DNA of 64,000 nt from Glaciecola sp048820975 (GCF_048820975.1 NZ_JBMEUF010000004.1:62001-126000); one strand, 5' to 3'. Positions 35,787 to 46,006 are shown, counted from the stretch's first letter. A program made the numbers and translations. The notes: generated by a model from the sequence alone, not told the origin.

Positions 35787-36780
35787 TACGAGCGAAAATC
35801 CAATCATTAAATTAGCAATTACGCCGGGCGAACCCGCCGGAATTGGCCCTGACTTAATTGTATTGTTAAGTGAATATGAATGGGACGCGCAAATTGTTGT
35901 ATACGCTGATGCCGATGTTCTTAGTGAGCGTGCAAGCATGCTCAATAAGGACATTGAGATTATTCCCTATAGTGATGGTTTGCAATATATTCAAAAGCCG
36001 GGACAAATTATTGTTAACCATGTTCCTGTGGCATCACCCGTGGTGGCTGGAGAATTAAATAGTGACAACGGTCATTACGTTGTAGATACGCTTCGCCTAG
36101 CATGTGAGAGTAATATGCTAGGTCAATTTGATGCGGTTGTTACCGGCCCAGTACACAAAGGCATTATCAACAAAGCCGGTGTTTCTTTTAGCGGCCATAC
36201 AGAGTATTTCGCACAGCAGTCGAACACTGCTGATGTGGTTATGATGCTAGCCACCGACGGCCTGCGAGTATGCTTAGCAACTACGCATATTCCCTTAGCT
36301 TATGTGAGTAAAGCCATAACACCAGAACGTATCGAAAAAGTGATACGTATTATGCATTCTGATCTACAAGAAAAATTTGGCATTCCAAACCCAACAATTT
36401 ACGTGTGCGGCTTGAACCCTCATGCTGGCGAAGATGGGCATTTAGGAAACGAAGAAATATTGGTGATCACCCCTACTCTTGATAGCTTGCGTGAGCAGGG
36501 GCTAAATTTAGTGGGTCCCCTTCCCGCCGATACTATTTTCCAGCCCAAGTATTTAGAGCAAGCAGACGCAGTACTTGCTATGTATCATGACCAAGGTTTA
36601 CCTGTACTTAAATTTAAAGGCTTTGGGAATTCCGTTAATATAACCTTGGGCTTACCATTCATAAGAACGTCTGTTGATCATGGAACGGCGACTGATTTAG
36701 CCGGTACAGGTAAAGCCGATATGGGTAGTATGAAACGTGCTATTAATCAAGCCATTAAACTTGCGAAGTTAAAACAGTGA
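35779..36780 (+). CDS. pdxA: 4-hydroxythreonine-4-phosphate dehydrogenase PdxA
   Basis: PdxA (333 aa) oxidises 4-phosphohydroxy-threonine with NAD(P)+ to the precursor used by PdxJ. ITPGEPAGIGPDL at the N-terminus, the metal-binding histidines in FSGHTEYFA, LNPHAGEDGHLG and MYHDQG are all present. The start overlaps surA and the stop overlaps rsmA (GTGA). Confidence 0.97.
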   Translation: MPNTSENPIIKLAITPGEPAGIGPDLIVLLSEYEWDAQIVVYADADVLSERASMLNKDIEIIPYSDGLQYIQKPGQIIVNHVPVASPVVAGELNSDNGHYVVDTLRLACESNMLGQFDAVVTGPVHKGIINKAGVSFSGHTEYFAQQSNTADVVMMLATDGLRVCLATTHIPLAYVSKAITPERIEKVIRIMHSDLQEKFGIPNPTIYVCGLNPHAGEDGHLGNEEILVITPTLDSLREQGLNLVGPLPADTIFQPKYLEQADAVLAMYHDQGLPVLKFKGFGNSVNITLGLPFIRTSVDHGTATDLAGTGKADMGSMKRAINQAIKLAKLKQ

Positions 36781-37619
36781 GCAATAAACATTTAGGTCAT
36801 ACCGCGCGAAAACGTTTCGGGCAAAACTTCTTACATGATGATTACATCATAGATAAAATTGTAAGTGCAATTGGGCCTAAAAATGGGCAAAACCTTGTTG
36901 AAATAGGGCCCGGTTTAGGCGCACTTACTGAACCGGTGGCAGAATTAGTTGATCACCTAACGGTAGTTGAACTTGACCGCGACCTAGCTAAGCGATTGCG
37001 TGAGCATCCTTTCATTCGCAACAAACTTACCGTAGTTGAACAAGATGCATTAAAATTTAATTTTTCTGAGTTGGTGAATGATGACGCGTCATCAAATCCT
37101 CACTCTGGCGAAAAACTTCGCGTGTTTGGTAATCTCCCATATAATATATCGACGCCATTGATGTTCCATTTATTCGAACACTGTAAACATATTGCCGATA
37201 TGCATTTTATGCTACAAAATGAAGTGGTAAAGCGCCTATGTGCAGCAAGTGGAGATAAGCTTTATGGGCGCTTGTCGGTAATGGCCCAATATTATTGTAG
37301 CGCAGTGCCTGTTGTAATGGTTCCACCAAGTGCATTTAAGCCTGCCCCGAAAGTTGATTCAGCAGTAGTTAGATTAATTCCTCATCAAAAGCCAATTGTA
37401 GATGTACACAGCGTTGATACACTGCAAAGCGTAGTGACTACGGCGTTTAACCAACGCCGTAAAACCATTCGTAATAGTTTACGTAATCTACTAGATGAGT
37501 CACAAATAGTAGCCTTAGATATTAGCCCTGAAATTCGCGCAGAAAAGCTAACTATTGCTCAGTTTGCAAAGCTTGCCAATGTCGTTTACGAGAACCCCAA
37601 AGATGTCACAAGCGATTGA
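36777..37619 (+). CDS. rsmA: 16S rRNA (adenine1518/1519-N6)-dimethyltransferase RsmA (KsgA)
   Basis: RsmA dimethylates A1518 and A1519 late in 30S assembly. GQNFLHDDYIIDKIV at the N-terminus, VEIGPGLGALTEPV (SAM site) and the catalytic NLPYN motif (FGNLPYNISTPLMF) are clear. It starts at GTG 36777 and its end overlaps apaG by 17 bases; 280 residues is the usual length. Confidence 0.97.
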   Translation: MSNKHLGHTARKRFGQNFLHDDYIIDKIVSAIGPKNGQNLVEIGPGLGALTEPVAELVDHLTVVELDRDLAKRLREHPFIRNKLTVVEQDALKFNFSELVNDDASSNPHSGEKLRVFGNLPYNISTPLMFHLFEHCKHIADMHFMLQNEVVKRLCAASGDKLYGRLSVMAQYYCSAVPVVMVPPSAFKPAPKVDSAVVRLIPHQKPIVDVHSVDTLQSVVTTAFNQRRKTIRNSLRNLLDESQIVALDISPEIRAEKLTIAQFAKLANVVYENPKDVTSD

Positions 37620-37977
37620 AATTAGTGTTACAAGTAAATACCTTGGCATTAGGCAGCAAAGCCAAGACGAAAATGTTTTCGTGTTTAGTTATACGGTTAA
37701 TATTCACAATGTAAGTGAGCAAGCTCTACAGCTCATGAGCCGTTATTGGTTGATTACAAATGGTGATGGCGAAAAAGTAGAAGTCAAAGGCGATGGAGTA
37801 GTTGGCGAACAACCAATGATTGCACCTAATGAAACCTTTTCATATACTAGTGCCTCAATGTTAAAGACGAGCGTGGGCACGATGGAAGGTTTCTATTATT
37901 TTTCAGACAATACTCATACTGAAATCAAAATACCTATTCCTGTATTTAGTCTTGTGGTTCCAAACAGTTTGCACTAA
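37603..37977 (+). CDS. apaG: ApaG protein (DUF525)
   Basis: ApaG (124 aa) is a small immunoglobulin-like beta-sandwich of unknown biochemical role, linked to Co2+ and Mg2+ phenotypes in enterobacteria. FVFSYTVNIHN, LMSRYWLITNGDGE and GVVGEQPMIAPNETF are characteristic. ATG 37603 lies inside the end of rsmA; a start at 37555 would add a non-homologous leader. Confidence 0.95.
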   Translation: MSQAIEISVTSKYLGIRQQSQDENVFVFSYTVNIHNVSEQALQLMSRYWLITNGDGEKVEVKGDGVVGEQPMIAPNETFSYTSASMLKTSVGTMEGFYYFSDNTHTEIKIPIPVFSLVVPNSLH

Positions 37978-37979
37978 AC

Positions 37980-38801
37980 ATGAAAAATTATGTGGTTGGT
38001 GATATTCAAGGCTGCTACAAAGGATTAAAGAGCTTATTGAAGTCGGCTAAATTTAGACCTGACAAAGATAAATTGTGGGCGGTTGGTGATCTCATAGCTA
38101 GAGGGCCTGACAGCTTAAGTACCATGGAATTTGTTAAAGACATGGGAGCTCATTTTGATACTGTATTAGGAAACCATGACTTACACTTACTCGCAGCTGC
38201 CCATGGTGTAAGTAAAGTAAAGCCACAAGATAAACTTTCTGCTTTGATGAAATCTAAGAAATTCGATACCTATGTTGATTTTCTGCTAGAAAAACCCCTT
38301 GCTATCCAACCCGATAAACATGTTTTTATTGCACACGCTGGCTTATATCCGGGCTGGTCTATGAAGCGTGCTATTAAGATGTCGAAAAAAGTACAAAAGC
38401 AATTACAGGGTAAAAACCCTACTGCTTTTTTTGAACGAATGTATGGCAATTACCCTAATATTTGGTCTAAAGATTTATCTAGCGAAGGAAAAGAAAAGTT
38501 TTCAGTCAATGCACTCACACGAATGCGATATATTGACAGCTCATTAGCGCTTGAGTTTGCAACTAAAACACATCCGCGTAATGCACCTGCCCACCTATCA
38601 CCTTGGTTTAATATACATAATCCTAAAACAAGCATACACGATACCATTCTATTTGGTCATTGGGCCTCTTTGCTTGGTCAAGTCCCCAAGAAAATAGCGT
38701 CACCTGCCAAAGTCATTGCACTAGATACCGGTTATGTATGGGGTAATAAAATGACTTTATACTGTATTGAAACCCAAGAAACTATCTCGGTTTCTGCTTA
38801 A
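37980..38801 (+). CDS. apaH: Diadenosine tetraphosphatase, symmetrical (ApaH)
   Basis: ApaH (273 aa) hydrolyses Ap4A to two ADP and removes Np4 caps from RNA in E. coli. Metallophosphatase motifs are GDIQGCYKGL, GDLIARGPDS, GNHDLHLLA and IAHAGLYPGW, with a later FGHWASL. ATG 37980 starts two bases after the apaG stop and closes this cluster. Confidence 0.96.
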   Translation: MKNYVVGDIQGCYKGLKSLLKSAKFRPDKDKLWAVGDLIARGPDSLSTMEFVKDMGAHFDTVLGNHDLHLLAAAHGVSKVKPQDKLSALMKSKKFDTYVDFLLEKPLAIQPDKHVFIAHAGLYPGWSMKRAIKMSKKVQKQLQGKNPTAFFERMYGNYPNIWSKDLSSEGKEKFSVNALTRMRYIDSSLALEFATKTHPRNAPAHLSPWFNIHNPKTSIHDTILFGHWASLLGQVPKKIASPAKVIALDTGYVWGNKMTLYCIETQETISVSA

Positions 38802-38889
38802 AGTTATTGTGAAACAGGACGATAACCTATTATAGATTGGCGTAACGCTTTCGAGCCCTGCTTGCCTTAAAATTTATTCTGGAGTTATC

Positions 38890-40914
38890 ATGAAAATAAC
38901 CGTTGCAATGCGTGTTATTGGCGGCTTTACCGTCATTAGCTTGCTGCTTTTTTTGTTAGGCGTTTCGTCAATTTACAATGTAAATAAAGTGGGAGGGGCT
39001 TCTGAAGAGTTAAGTGAGCTAGCTTTACCTACCGTAGCTGGGGCCGCCGACCTAAAATCATCATTCTTAAACATGGGGCGACTCACCTTCGAAGGCTTTG
39101 TAAGCAACAACAAAGACGCGGTAATTGAGAAAGAAAGCGCTTATAAACAAGCCCAATCCAATTTTGATAAAACAATAAGTGAGCTAAGCCAAGTTGTTGC
39201 CCAACAACCTTTATTGAATGAATCACTGGGCAAAGTTCAGGAAATTTATACCTCGTACAGTGCAAATACCGTCAAATTATTTGAAACTCATATTCGAAAT
39301 ATTGATTTAGATGCGACTTTGGAAGACAAACTCGCATCACTAGAAGAGGAAATAGATGATGCTTCTTCATTGCTGCTTGATTTTAATGACTTAGATGAGA
39401 TTAATGATTCTCCTGAGTTGCAACAAGTAGCTAAGCTTACTGGTCCACTAGAGTCAAACTTGCTTACACTCTTAAGTATAAGTACCGACTATATTAAAAC
39501 TGAAACGCTTTCACGCGCCGAACTACGCCGCCAAGAAGTTATTGTTGTATTTCAACAGTCTAAAGATAGGTTTAGTGAAATCCTTAGCCTTGCCAATGGC
39601 CAAGATAGCTCTGGTACACTTGATGATGTAGATAACTTATTTAATGAAATAAGCGAAGTATTAGAGGGCAGCGATAGTATTTTAAGCCTTAAAGTAAAGC
39701 AGCTAGAGGCAATACATGCCGCCGAACAACTACTCGCTGAATCTGATAAAAAAATTGCAGCTGCCTCAGAGCAATTATTTGCTCTAAATGGTTTGGCCGA
39801 TTTAAGAGCCAAAGAAATTGCCAGCAGCGTTAATTCTCAAATATCTAGCTCTACTGTTTTTGTTATAATAGTGATTATTGTTTCCTTAACTATTGCGACC
39901 TTTATTGCTTATAGAAGCGTTAGAGCAATCACTCGCCCCTTGTATCGCGTTAATGAATTGCTAACTATAGCTTCATCGGGTGATTTAACCCACCGCTTAG
40001 ATGACTCCTCACACGACGAATTTGGCGAGCTCTCAAGAAATTGCAATCGCTTAATCGACAACTTAAAAGACTTAATTAATTCTATCAACCAAAGAGCGAG
40101 TCAATTAGCCGCGGCCAGTGGACAAACATCTGATATAACCGCGCAAACAACCGTTTCGATAGAAGATCAAAAACACCAAATTTCGCAAATAGCGGCGGCT
40201 ACTACCGAGATGCACACTACATCTGAATTGGTCACATCAAACGCAGATGACACGCTTAAACAAATTAAGCATGCAGACGTTGAAGCAGAAAAAGTAAAAA
40301 CTATTTCTGCTAAGAACAAAGCAACAATTGAAGTCCTAGCAAGTGACGTGCAAGAAGCTGCTGAGGTTATCAACAAGCTACATCAAGACAGTGCAAGCAT
40401 TGGTGGCATACTCGATGTAATTAGAGGGGTAGCTGACCAAACTAACTTACTAGCCTTAAACGCCGCTATAGAAGCTGCACGAGCCGGAGAACAGGGCCGT
40501 GGCTTTGCTGTAGTTGCCGATGAAGTAAGAACGCTGGCTAGCCGCACGCAGCGCTCAACTCAAGAAATTAACTCTATGATTGAGGTACTTCAAGCTGGTG
40601 CTGAGAAAGCAGTAGCTGTGATGAACCAAGGTAAAGAACAAACTGTCTTGTGCGTAGAACAAACCGAATTAGCAGGTGAAGCCTTAAATTTAATTACTGA
40701 TGCAGTTCACAACGCATACGAAGTAAGCACGAGTATTGAGCAAGCCGCTCGAGAACAGTACACGGTTTCATCTCAAATAAGTGAACGATTAGAAAATATT
40801 GTAGGCATAGCGGAAGAAACAACAGTTGGTGCTAAGCAAACGTCTGAATCAAGCGCCGAAGTGGCAAGACTTGCTGCCGAATTGCAAGATTCAATAGGCC
40901 GTTTTAAAGTATAA
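38890..40914 (+). CDS. Methyl-accepting chemotaxis protein
   Basis: This 674-residue chemoreceptor has TM1 (about 8-28), a long mostly helical periplasmic region (about 30-315) without a recognisable ligand domain, TM2 (about 318-340), HAMP (about 342-395) and a cytoplasmic signalling domain with the conserved hairpin tip DQTNLLALNAAIEAARAGEQ. It lacks a C-terminal NWETF-type CheR tether. GGAG lies 7 bases before the ATG. Transcribed alone, with a strong terminator after it; its ligand cannot be told. Confidence 0.93.
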   Translation: MKITVAMRVIGGFTVISLLLFLLGVSSIYNVNKVGGASEELSELALPTVAGAADLKSSFLNMGRLTFEGFVSNNKDAVIEKESAYKQAQSNFDKTISELSQVVAQQPLLNESLGKVQEIYTSYSANTVKLFETHIRNIDLDATLEDKLASLEEEIDDASSLLLDFNDLDEINDSPELQQVAKLTGPLESNLLTLLSISTDYIKTETLSRAELRRQEVIVVFQQSKDRFSEILSLANGQDSSGTLDDVDNLFNEISEVLEGSDSILSLKVKQLEAIHAAEQLLAESDKKIAAASEQLFALNGLADLRAKEIASSVNSQISSSTVFVIIVIIVSLTIATFIAYRSVRAITRPLYRVNELLTIASSGDLTHRLDDSSHDEFGELSRNCNRLIDNLKDLINSINQRASQLAAASGQTSDITAQTTVSIEDQKHQISQIAAATTEMHTTSELVTSNADDTLKQIKHADVEAEKVKTISAKNKATIEVLASDVQEAAEVINKLHQDSASIGGILDVIRGVADQTNLLALNAAIEAARAGEQGRGFAVVADEVRTLASRTQRSTQEINSMIEVLQAGAEKAVAVMNQGKEQTVLCVEQTELAGEALNLITDAVHNAYEVSTSIEQAAREQYTVSSQISERLENIVGIAEETTVGAKQTSESSAEVARLAAELQDSIGRFKV

Positions 40915-40936
40915 ACGTTGACCATTTGACATAAAG

Positions 40937-40972
40937 AAGCGGTATGTTTTATTTTAAACATACCGCTTTTTG
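40937..40972 (+). terminator. Rho-independent terminator after the chemoreceptor gene
   Basis: A 13-bp perfect stem AAGCGGTATGTTT/AAACATACCGCTT with a 6-base loop, then TTT. It lies just before the convergent lysC 3' end and may also stop lysC transcription. Confidence 0.88.
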
Positions 40973-40985
40973 GCATTAGGGAGAC

Positions 40986-42335
40986 TTACTCAAATAAAGC
41001 CTTGTGCAACACCCTTACAATATCTTCACTTTGGTGATTACTTACCACAAAGGATAAGTTATGAACGTTTGCACCGAAGCAAATCATTCGTAAATTAAAA
41101 TCGCCAATCGCCGCGAATATTCGAGAGGAAACACCCGCTGCACTGTGCATGTTATTGCCAACAACGGTCACTACGTCAAAATCGCGCTCTACGTTTACAT
41201 CGCATATATTGCTCAGCTCCACTAATATTTCTTTGTTCATTTTTTCAGACATAGAGTTTGGTGGATTATCAAGCGTGAACGACACCGCTATTTCAGAGGT
41301 GGTCACTAAATCTACGCTTAATTCATGTTTAGCAATTATTTTAAACACACGCTCTAGGAAGCCTTGCGCATACATCATTTTAGGCGTTTTAACAGTGACC
41401 AACACTTGGTCTTTGCGTCGGGTAATAGCCCTAAATGCAGGCTCACTCTCACAGTCACGTTTAATCCAAGTTCCGCCCTTCTCAGGCTCTTTGCTTGAGC
41501 CTACAAATACTAAAATATTTTGACGTAACGCCGGTTCCATAGTAGCTGGATGCAAAACCTTCGCGCCAAAGGTGGCCATTTCTGCCGCCTCTTCAAAGCT
41601 TAACTCAGGTAAAGGACGTGCTTTGTCAGTTATACGTGGGTCAGTGGTGTAAACACCAATAACATCCGTCCAAATTTCACATGTTTTTGCTTCTAATGCT
41701 TCAGCTAACAATGCCGCAGTGAAATCAGATCCGCCTCGCCCCAAGGTAGTGGTTCTGCCCTGTTCATCAGCGCCCACAAAGCCTTGCGTGACTACAATTT
41801 GTTCGTTAATTTCTGGCTGCAATAATTGTTGAGCTAATACTCGAATATTGGAGATATCAGGGCTAGCTTGAGTAAATTTGCTATCGGTACGAAGCACTTT
41901 TCTTACGTCGAAGTTAATCGCCTTAGCGCCTTTTTCTCGCAAAATCGCCGCACATAATAAAGAAGACATTCGCTCGCCCATCGACATAAGCGAGTCTTTC
42001 AGATCATCTCTGTAATTTATTTCCTCGTGGCGAGCGTAAGATTCAAGCTCACTAAGTAATGCAAAGAGCTTGTCTTCTACTTCACTTGGATTCTTAAGCT
42101 CATTTAAAATAGCGAACTCAATTTTACGTATGTTTTCAATAACATCGCTAATTTGCTCTGAGGTTAAAGCCGTATTAGCCAGTAGCACTAAATGATTTGT
42201 GATGCCGGCGGCTGCACTTACCACCATAACCTTGGTATTTGGGTTATTGATAACAATATCAGCACAATTTTTAATTACCTGGTAATTGGCAACGCTCGTA
42301 CCGCCAAATTTAGCGACGTTTAACTCGTTTTGCAT
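40986..42335 (-). CDS. lysC: Aspartokinase III (lysine-sensitive type)
   Basis: This 449-residue monofunctional kinase phosphorylates aspartate at the head of the lysine/threonine/methionine pathway. NVAKFGGTSVANYQVI is the N-terminal kinase motif; TTLGRGGSDFTAALLAEAL and VLHPATMEPA follow. Two ACT domains occupy about 310-449. Monofunctional architecture and LysC-like sequence suggest lysine feedback, which is inference. AAGGA precedes ATG 42335. Only 57 bases separate it from the upstream DUF192 gene, so there is no room for a lysine riboswitch. Confidence 0.93.
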   Translation of the reverse strand: MQNELNVAKFGGTSVANYQVIKNCADIVINNPNTKVMVVSAAAGITNHLVLLANTALTSEQISDVIENIRKIEFAILNELKNPSEVEDKLFALLSELESYARHEEINYRDDLKDSLMSMGERMSSLLCAAILREKGAKAINFDVRKVLRTDSKFTQASPDISNIRVLAQQLLQPEINEQIVVTQGFVGADEQGRTTTLGRGGSDFTAALLAEALEAKTCEIWTDVIGVYTTDPRITDKARPLPELSFEEAAEMATFGAKVLHPATMEPALRQNILVFVGSSKEPEKGGTWIKRDCESEPAFRAITRRKDQVLVTVKTPKMMYAQGFLERVFKIIAKHELSVDLVTTSEIAVSFTLDNPPNSMSEKMNKEILVELSNICDVNVERDFDVVTVVGNNMHSAAGVSSRIFAAIGDFNLRMICFGANVHNLSFVVSNHQSEDIVRVLHKALFE

Positions 42336-42392
42336 GTAAAATCCTTAAATTAGCTTTTGCACAAAAAGCTATTGAAATTATATTCGCGCTTG

Positions 42393-42893
42393 TTAGGGTA
42401 AGCGCTCTATTTTATCGCCTACCTTTATGCCCTGCTGAGCAAACCAAGCTTGATTCATCTCAAGTGCATATAACACAGGGCTTGATGACTTAACGGGCGT
42501 TAAATCATGGGGTGTTAAGGCCTTAATATCAACTATTTCGCCCGCCTCGGTGATATAAGCAAGGTCAAGTGGTATGTAAGTATTTTTCATCCAAATACTG
42601 CCGATCCTTACACTATCAAATTTAAATAACATACCGCAGTCATCGCACATTTTACGGCGATACATTAGCCCTAGCTGACGCTCTAAAGCATCGTCTGCAT
42701 ACGCGACTTTAAAAAGCTTACCACCCATTTTTATTTCAATTTTACCCTCGTCCTTTGCCGCTTCGAGGCTTTGGCTAGCGTTTAGTTTTTCCGTGCTGGG
42801 CGCAGGTGCGCTTTGGCTAACACTTGAATGTACATAACTAAACATTAACGCCAGTGCTAAAAAGCACTTAAGTAAGTTTTGGATTGGCAACAT
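42393..42893 (-). CDS. DUF192 family protein, exported
   Basis: The 166-residue protein has an N-terminal signal (1-26) and a DUF192 domain (about 50-165): FKVAYADDALERQLGLMYR, then SIWMKNTYIPLDLAYI and VLYALEMNQAWF. DUF192 proteins are small beta-barrels of unknown function. Two cysteines in MCDDCGMLF replace the usual hydrophobic/proline stretch. It is read between acnB and lysC on the same strand, separated from acnB by a terminator. Confidence 0.85.
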   Translation of the reverse strand: MLPIQNLLKCFLALALMFSYVHSSVSQSAPAPSTEKLNASQSLEAAKDEGKIEIKMGGKLFKVAYADDALERQLGLMYRRKMCDDCGMLFKFDSVRIGSIWMKNTYIPLDLAYITEAGEIVDIKALTPHDLTPVKSSSPVLYALEMNQAWFAQQGIKVGDKIERLP

Positions 42894-42990
42894 AGCTATT
42901 CTCTTATTATTCTGTTTGATACTTATTCAATAGTGTAATTTTTTGCGAGAGCAAAAGATACGCTGTTTAAGAAAAAGCAGAATTTTTAAC

Positions 42991-43025
42991 AAAAAAAAGC
43001 CGGGAACTTTCGTTACCCGGCTTTT
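42991..43025 (-). terminator. Rho-independent terminator after acnB
   Basis: The minus strand reads AAAAGCCGGG ... CCCGGCTTTT with further Ts; the arms pair over 9-10 bp. It lies 17 bases after the acnB stop. Confidence 0.9.
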
Positions 43026-43041
43026 GCATCAGTTTAAAAGC

Positions 43042-45654
43042 TTAGGCAACATTCAATGTTGGAATAATCTTAGCTTTCGCTTCGTCTTCTGCTTTCTTGA
43101 ACGATTCAATCTTATCAAAGTTTAAGTAACGGAATACTTCAGAACTCATAGAGTCAATCTTATCTGCGTAATCCATATACTCTTCTTTGCTTGGTATCTT
43201 ACCTAAAATAGCTCCTACTGAGGCCATTTCTGCAGAACATAAGTATACATCAGCACCATCACCTAAACGGTTAGGGAAGTTACGAGTTGACGTTGATAAA
43301 ACGGTAGTACCCGCTAATACACGTGCTTGGTTACCCATACAAAGTGAACAACCTGGCATTTCAGTACGAACGCCCGCTCGGCCATAAATATTGTAATAGC
43401 CTTCTTCCATCAATACCGCTTTATCCATTTTCGTTGGTGGAGAAATCCACAAACGCGTTGGTAACGTGCCGCCATACTGCTCAAGTAATTTACCTGCTGC
43501 TCTGAAGTGACCAATGTTAGTCATACAAGAACCAATAAATACTTCGTCTATGCTGTCACCCGCCACGTCTGATAAAGTTTTCGCGTCATCAGGATCGTTT
43601 GGACAACATAAGATTGGCTCTTCAATATCAGCCAAATCAATTTCAATGACTTCTGCGTATTCTGCATCTTTGTCAGCTTGCATTAGGCTAGGGTTTTGTA
43701 ACCACTCTTCCATCTTCTGAGCTCTGCGCTCTAGCGTACGTGGATCACCGTAACCTTCGTTGATCATCCAGCGAAGCATAGTAATGTTAGACGTTAAGTA
43801 CTCAGCAATTGAGTCTTCAGATAGCTTAATGGTACAACCTGCAGCAGAACGCTCTGCTGATGCGTCAGATAGCTCAAACGCTTGCTCTACCGTTAAGTCT
43901 TCAAGGCCTTCAATTTCAAGGATACGGCCAGAGAAAGCATTAATCTTACCTTTCTTCGCAACGGTTAATAAACCTTGCTTAATACCATATAAAGGAATCG
44001 CGTGTACTAGGTCACGAAGGGTAATACCCGGCTTCATTTTACCTTTAAAGCGCACTAACACTGATTCTGGCATATCAAGCGGCATAACACCGGTTGCAGC
44101 AGCAAATGCTACCAAACCTGAACCCGCTGGGAATGAAATTCCCATAGGGAAGCGAGTATGTGAATCGCCACCTGTTCCAACCGTATCAGGAAGTAGCATG
44201 CGGTTTAACCACGAGTGGATAATGCCGTCACCTGGGCGAAGCGATACACCGCCACGGTTCATAATAAAGTCTGGCAGTGTGTGCTGTGTGTCTATATCTA
44301 CAGGCTTAGGATACGCTGCAGTATGGCAGAATGACTGCATTGTTAAATCTGCAGAAAAACCTAAACATGCTAAATCTTTTAGCTCATCACGCGTCATAGG
44401 GCCAGTAGTATCTTGTGAACCAACTGTAGTCATTTTAGGCTCACAGTATGTGCCAGGGCGAATACCTTCAACGCCACATGCTTTACCTACCATTTTTTGT
44501 GCTAGTGTAAAACCAGCATTTGAGCTAGCAGGTACTTCTGGAACGCGGAAAATAGTACTCGTTTCTAGGCCCAGTGATTCACGCGCTTTCTGCGTTAAAC
44601 CACGGCCAATAATTAGATTGATACGACCACCGGCACGCACTTCATCAAGCAATACTTTTGACTTATAGCTGTACTCAGCCAGTACTTCGCCTGTTTCAGC
44701 GTTTTTGATAACACCGTCAAGTGGGTATACGTCAATCACGTCACCCATATTCATTTTTTCAACATCAGCTTCAAAAACTAATGCGCCAGCGTCTTCCATA
44801 GTGTTAAAGAAGATTGGGGCTACTTTAGAACCTATACAAATACCACCGCCGCGTTTGTTTGGAACGCCTGGTAAATCTTCGCCAAAGAACCAAAGTACTG
44901 AGTTAGTTGCAGATTTACGTGAAGATCCCGTACCCACAACATCACCTACGAATGCAACAGGATGGCCTTTCGCTTTAATTTCTTCGATTTGTGCTAAAGG
45001 ACCAACTTCACCATGCTTTTCAGGCTCAAGACCGTCACGGGTCATTTTATACATTGCGCGAGCGTGCAAAGGAATATCAGGGCGTGACCATGCATCAGGT
45101 GCTGGAGACAAATCATCGGTGTTGGTTTCGCCAGTAACTTTAAATACTGAACAAGTGATTTTTTCGGCTAAATCGTCACGCGAAGTAAACCATTCTGCTT
45201 CAGCCCACGACTCCATAACTTCAGTCGCGTATGCGTTGCCAGCTTTGTGCTTTTCTTCAACGTCATGGAAGGCATCAAACATTAATAATGTGTGCTTAAG
45301 TTCTTCGGCAGCTAATTCAGCTAGGTCTTTGTTGTCAAGTAATTCAACTAGGGTAGTAATGTTGTAACCACCGTGCATGTTACCTAGCAATTGCACCGCG
45401 GCTTCTGCGCTAATTAAACTACAGCTTTCTTCGCCTTTAGCAATCGCGCTCAAAAAACCAGCTTTAACATAAGCGGCTTCATCTACACCAGGGGGAACAC
45501 GTTCAGATAACAACTCAACTAAAAATTCTTCTTCGCCAGCAGGTGGGTTTTTCAGCAATTCAATTAAACCAGCAACTTGTTCAGGGTTTAATGGTTTAGC
45601 GGGAATGCCTTCTGCAGCACGTTCTTCTACATGTTTACGATAGTCTTCTAACAC
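43042..45654 (-). CDS. acnB: Aconitate hydratase B
   Basis: AcnB (870 aa) isomerises citrate to isocitrate. It shows the B-type order: N-terminal HEAT-like domain (MLEDYRKHVEERAAEGI), swivel domain, then catalytic domains. The 4Fe-4S ligands lie in GSCMTNIGHF and GCSLCMGNQ. The start is GTG 45654, nine bases after GAGG. Transcribed alone. Confidence 0.97.
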   Translation of the reverse strand: MLEDYRKHVEERAAEGIPAKPLNPEQVAGLIELLKNPPAGEEEFLVELLSERVPPGVDEAAYVKAGFLSAIAKGEESCSLISAEAAVQLLGNMHGGYNITTLVELLDNKDLAELAAEELKHTLLMFDAFHDVEEKHKAGNAYATEVMESWAEAEWFTSRDDLAEKITCSVFKVTGETNTDDLSPAPDAWSRPDIPLHARAMYKMTRDGLEPEKHGEVGPLAQIEEIKAKGHPVAFVGDVVGTGSSRKSATNSVLWFFGEDLPGVPNKRGGGICIGSKVAPIFFNTMEDAGALVFEADVEKMNMGDVIDVYPLDGVIKNAETGEVLAEYSYKSKVLLDEVRAGGRINLIIGRGLTQKARESLGLETSTIFRVPEVPASSNAGFTLAQKMVGKACGVEGIRPGTYCEPKMTTVGSQDTTGPMTRDELKDLACLGFSADLTMQSFCHTAAYPKPVDIDTQHTLPDFIMNRGGVSLRPGDGIIHSWLNRMLLPDTVGTGGDSHTRFPMGISFPAGSGLVAFAAATGVMPLDMPESVLVRFKGKMKPGITLRDLVHAIPLYGIKQGLLTVAKKGKINAFSGRILEIEGLEDLTVEQAFELSDASAERSAAGCTIKLSEDSIAEYLTSNITMLRWMINEGYGDPRTLERRAQKMEEWLQNPSLMQADKDAEYAEVIEIDLADIEEPILCCPNDPDDAKTLSDVAGDSIDEVFIGSCMTNIGHFRAAGKLLEQYGGTLPTRLWISPPTKMDKAVLMEEGYYNIYGRAGVRTEMPGCSLCMGNQARVLAGTTVLSTSTRNFPNRLGDGADVYLCSAEMASVGAILGKIPSKEEYMDYADKIDSMSSEVFRYLNFDKIESFKKAEDEAKAKIIPTLNVA

Positions 45655-46006
45655 GTTTATAATCCTCTATGTGTGGGCTTGCAAAGCTGTTGTTTATTGC
45701 TTTTTCTTGCATGATTATACAAGCAAAACTGCAAGCATTGAGAAATCTTGGGCGCAAAGTATAACATTTGCGGCCGAAAAATGAATGCTTACAAGCAATT
45801 AAGCAGTTATAGCCATTATTCATCAATTTAATTGAAAATTAAATGTTAATACAGGAGCGCTATACTAATGTCTTAATTAACCCTAAAAATTGTAGGCCTT
45901 TCACTACCTTGCCAAGTTTAGCGCATGTTTGAACCAAATAGTTAAAAAAATTTGTCAATTTCTTGGACGCCTTCAGCATTTCTATTTACCGCCTTAGAAT
46001 ATGCGC
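45655..46006. promoter_or_regulatory. acnB upstream region with candidate promoters
   Basis: The 352-base gap has no convincing gene. On the minus strand two -10-like boxes precede acnB: TATAAT (45714-45719) and TATACT (45759-45764), the latter with TTCATT 16 bases upstream as a possible -35. The remainder (45840-46006) is AT-rich and featureless; it lies downstream of the sugar dehydrogenase gene. Confidence 0.4.

Noticed and set aside
42336..42392. Possible lysine riboswitch before lysC
   Set aside because: Only 57 bases separate lysC from the upstream gene; a lysine riboswitch needs well over 150 bases and no such structure is visible.
43760..45367. Long open frames (302 and 220 codons) on the plus strand
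   Set aside because: They are antisense to acnB, which has full-length motif support; their sequences have no recognisable domains and result from codon bias of the real gene.
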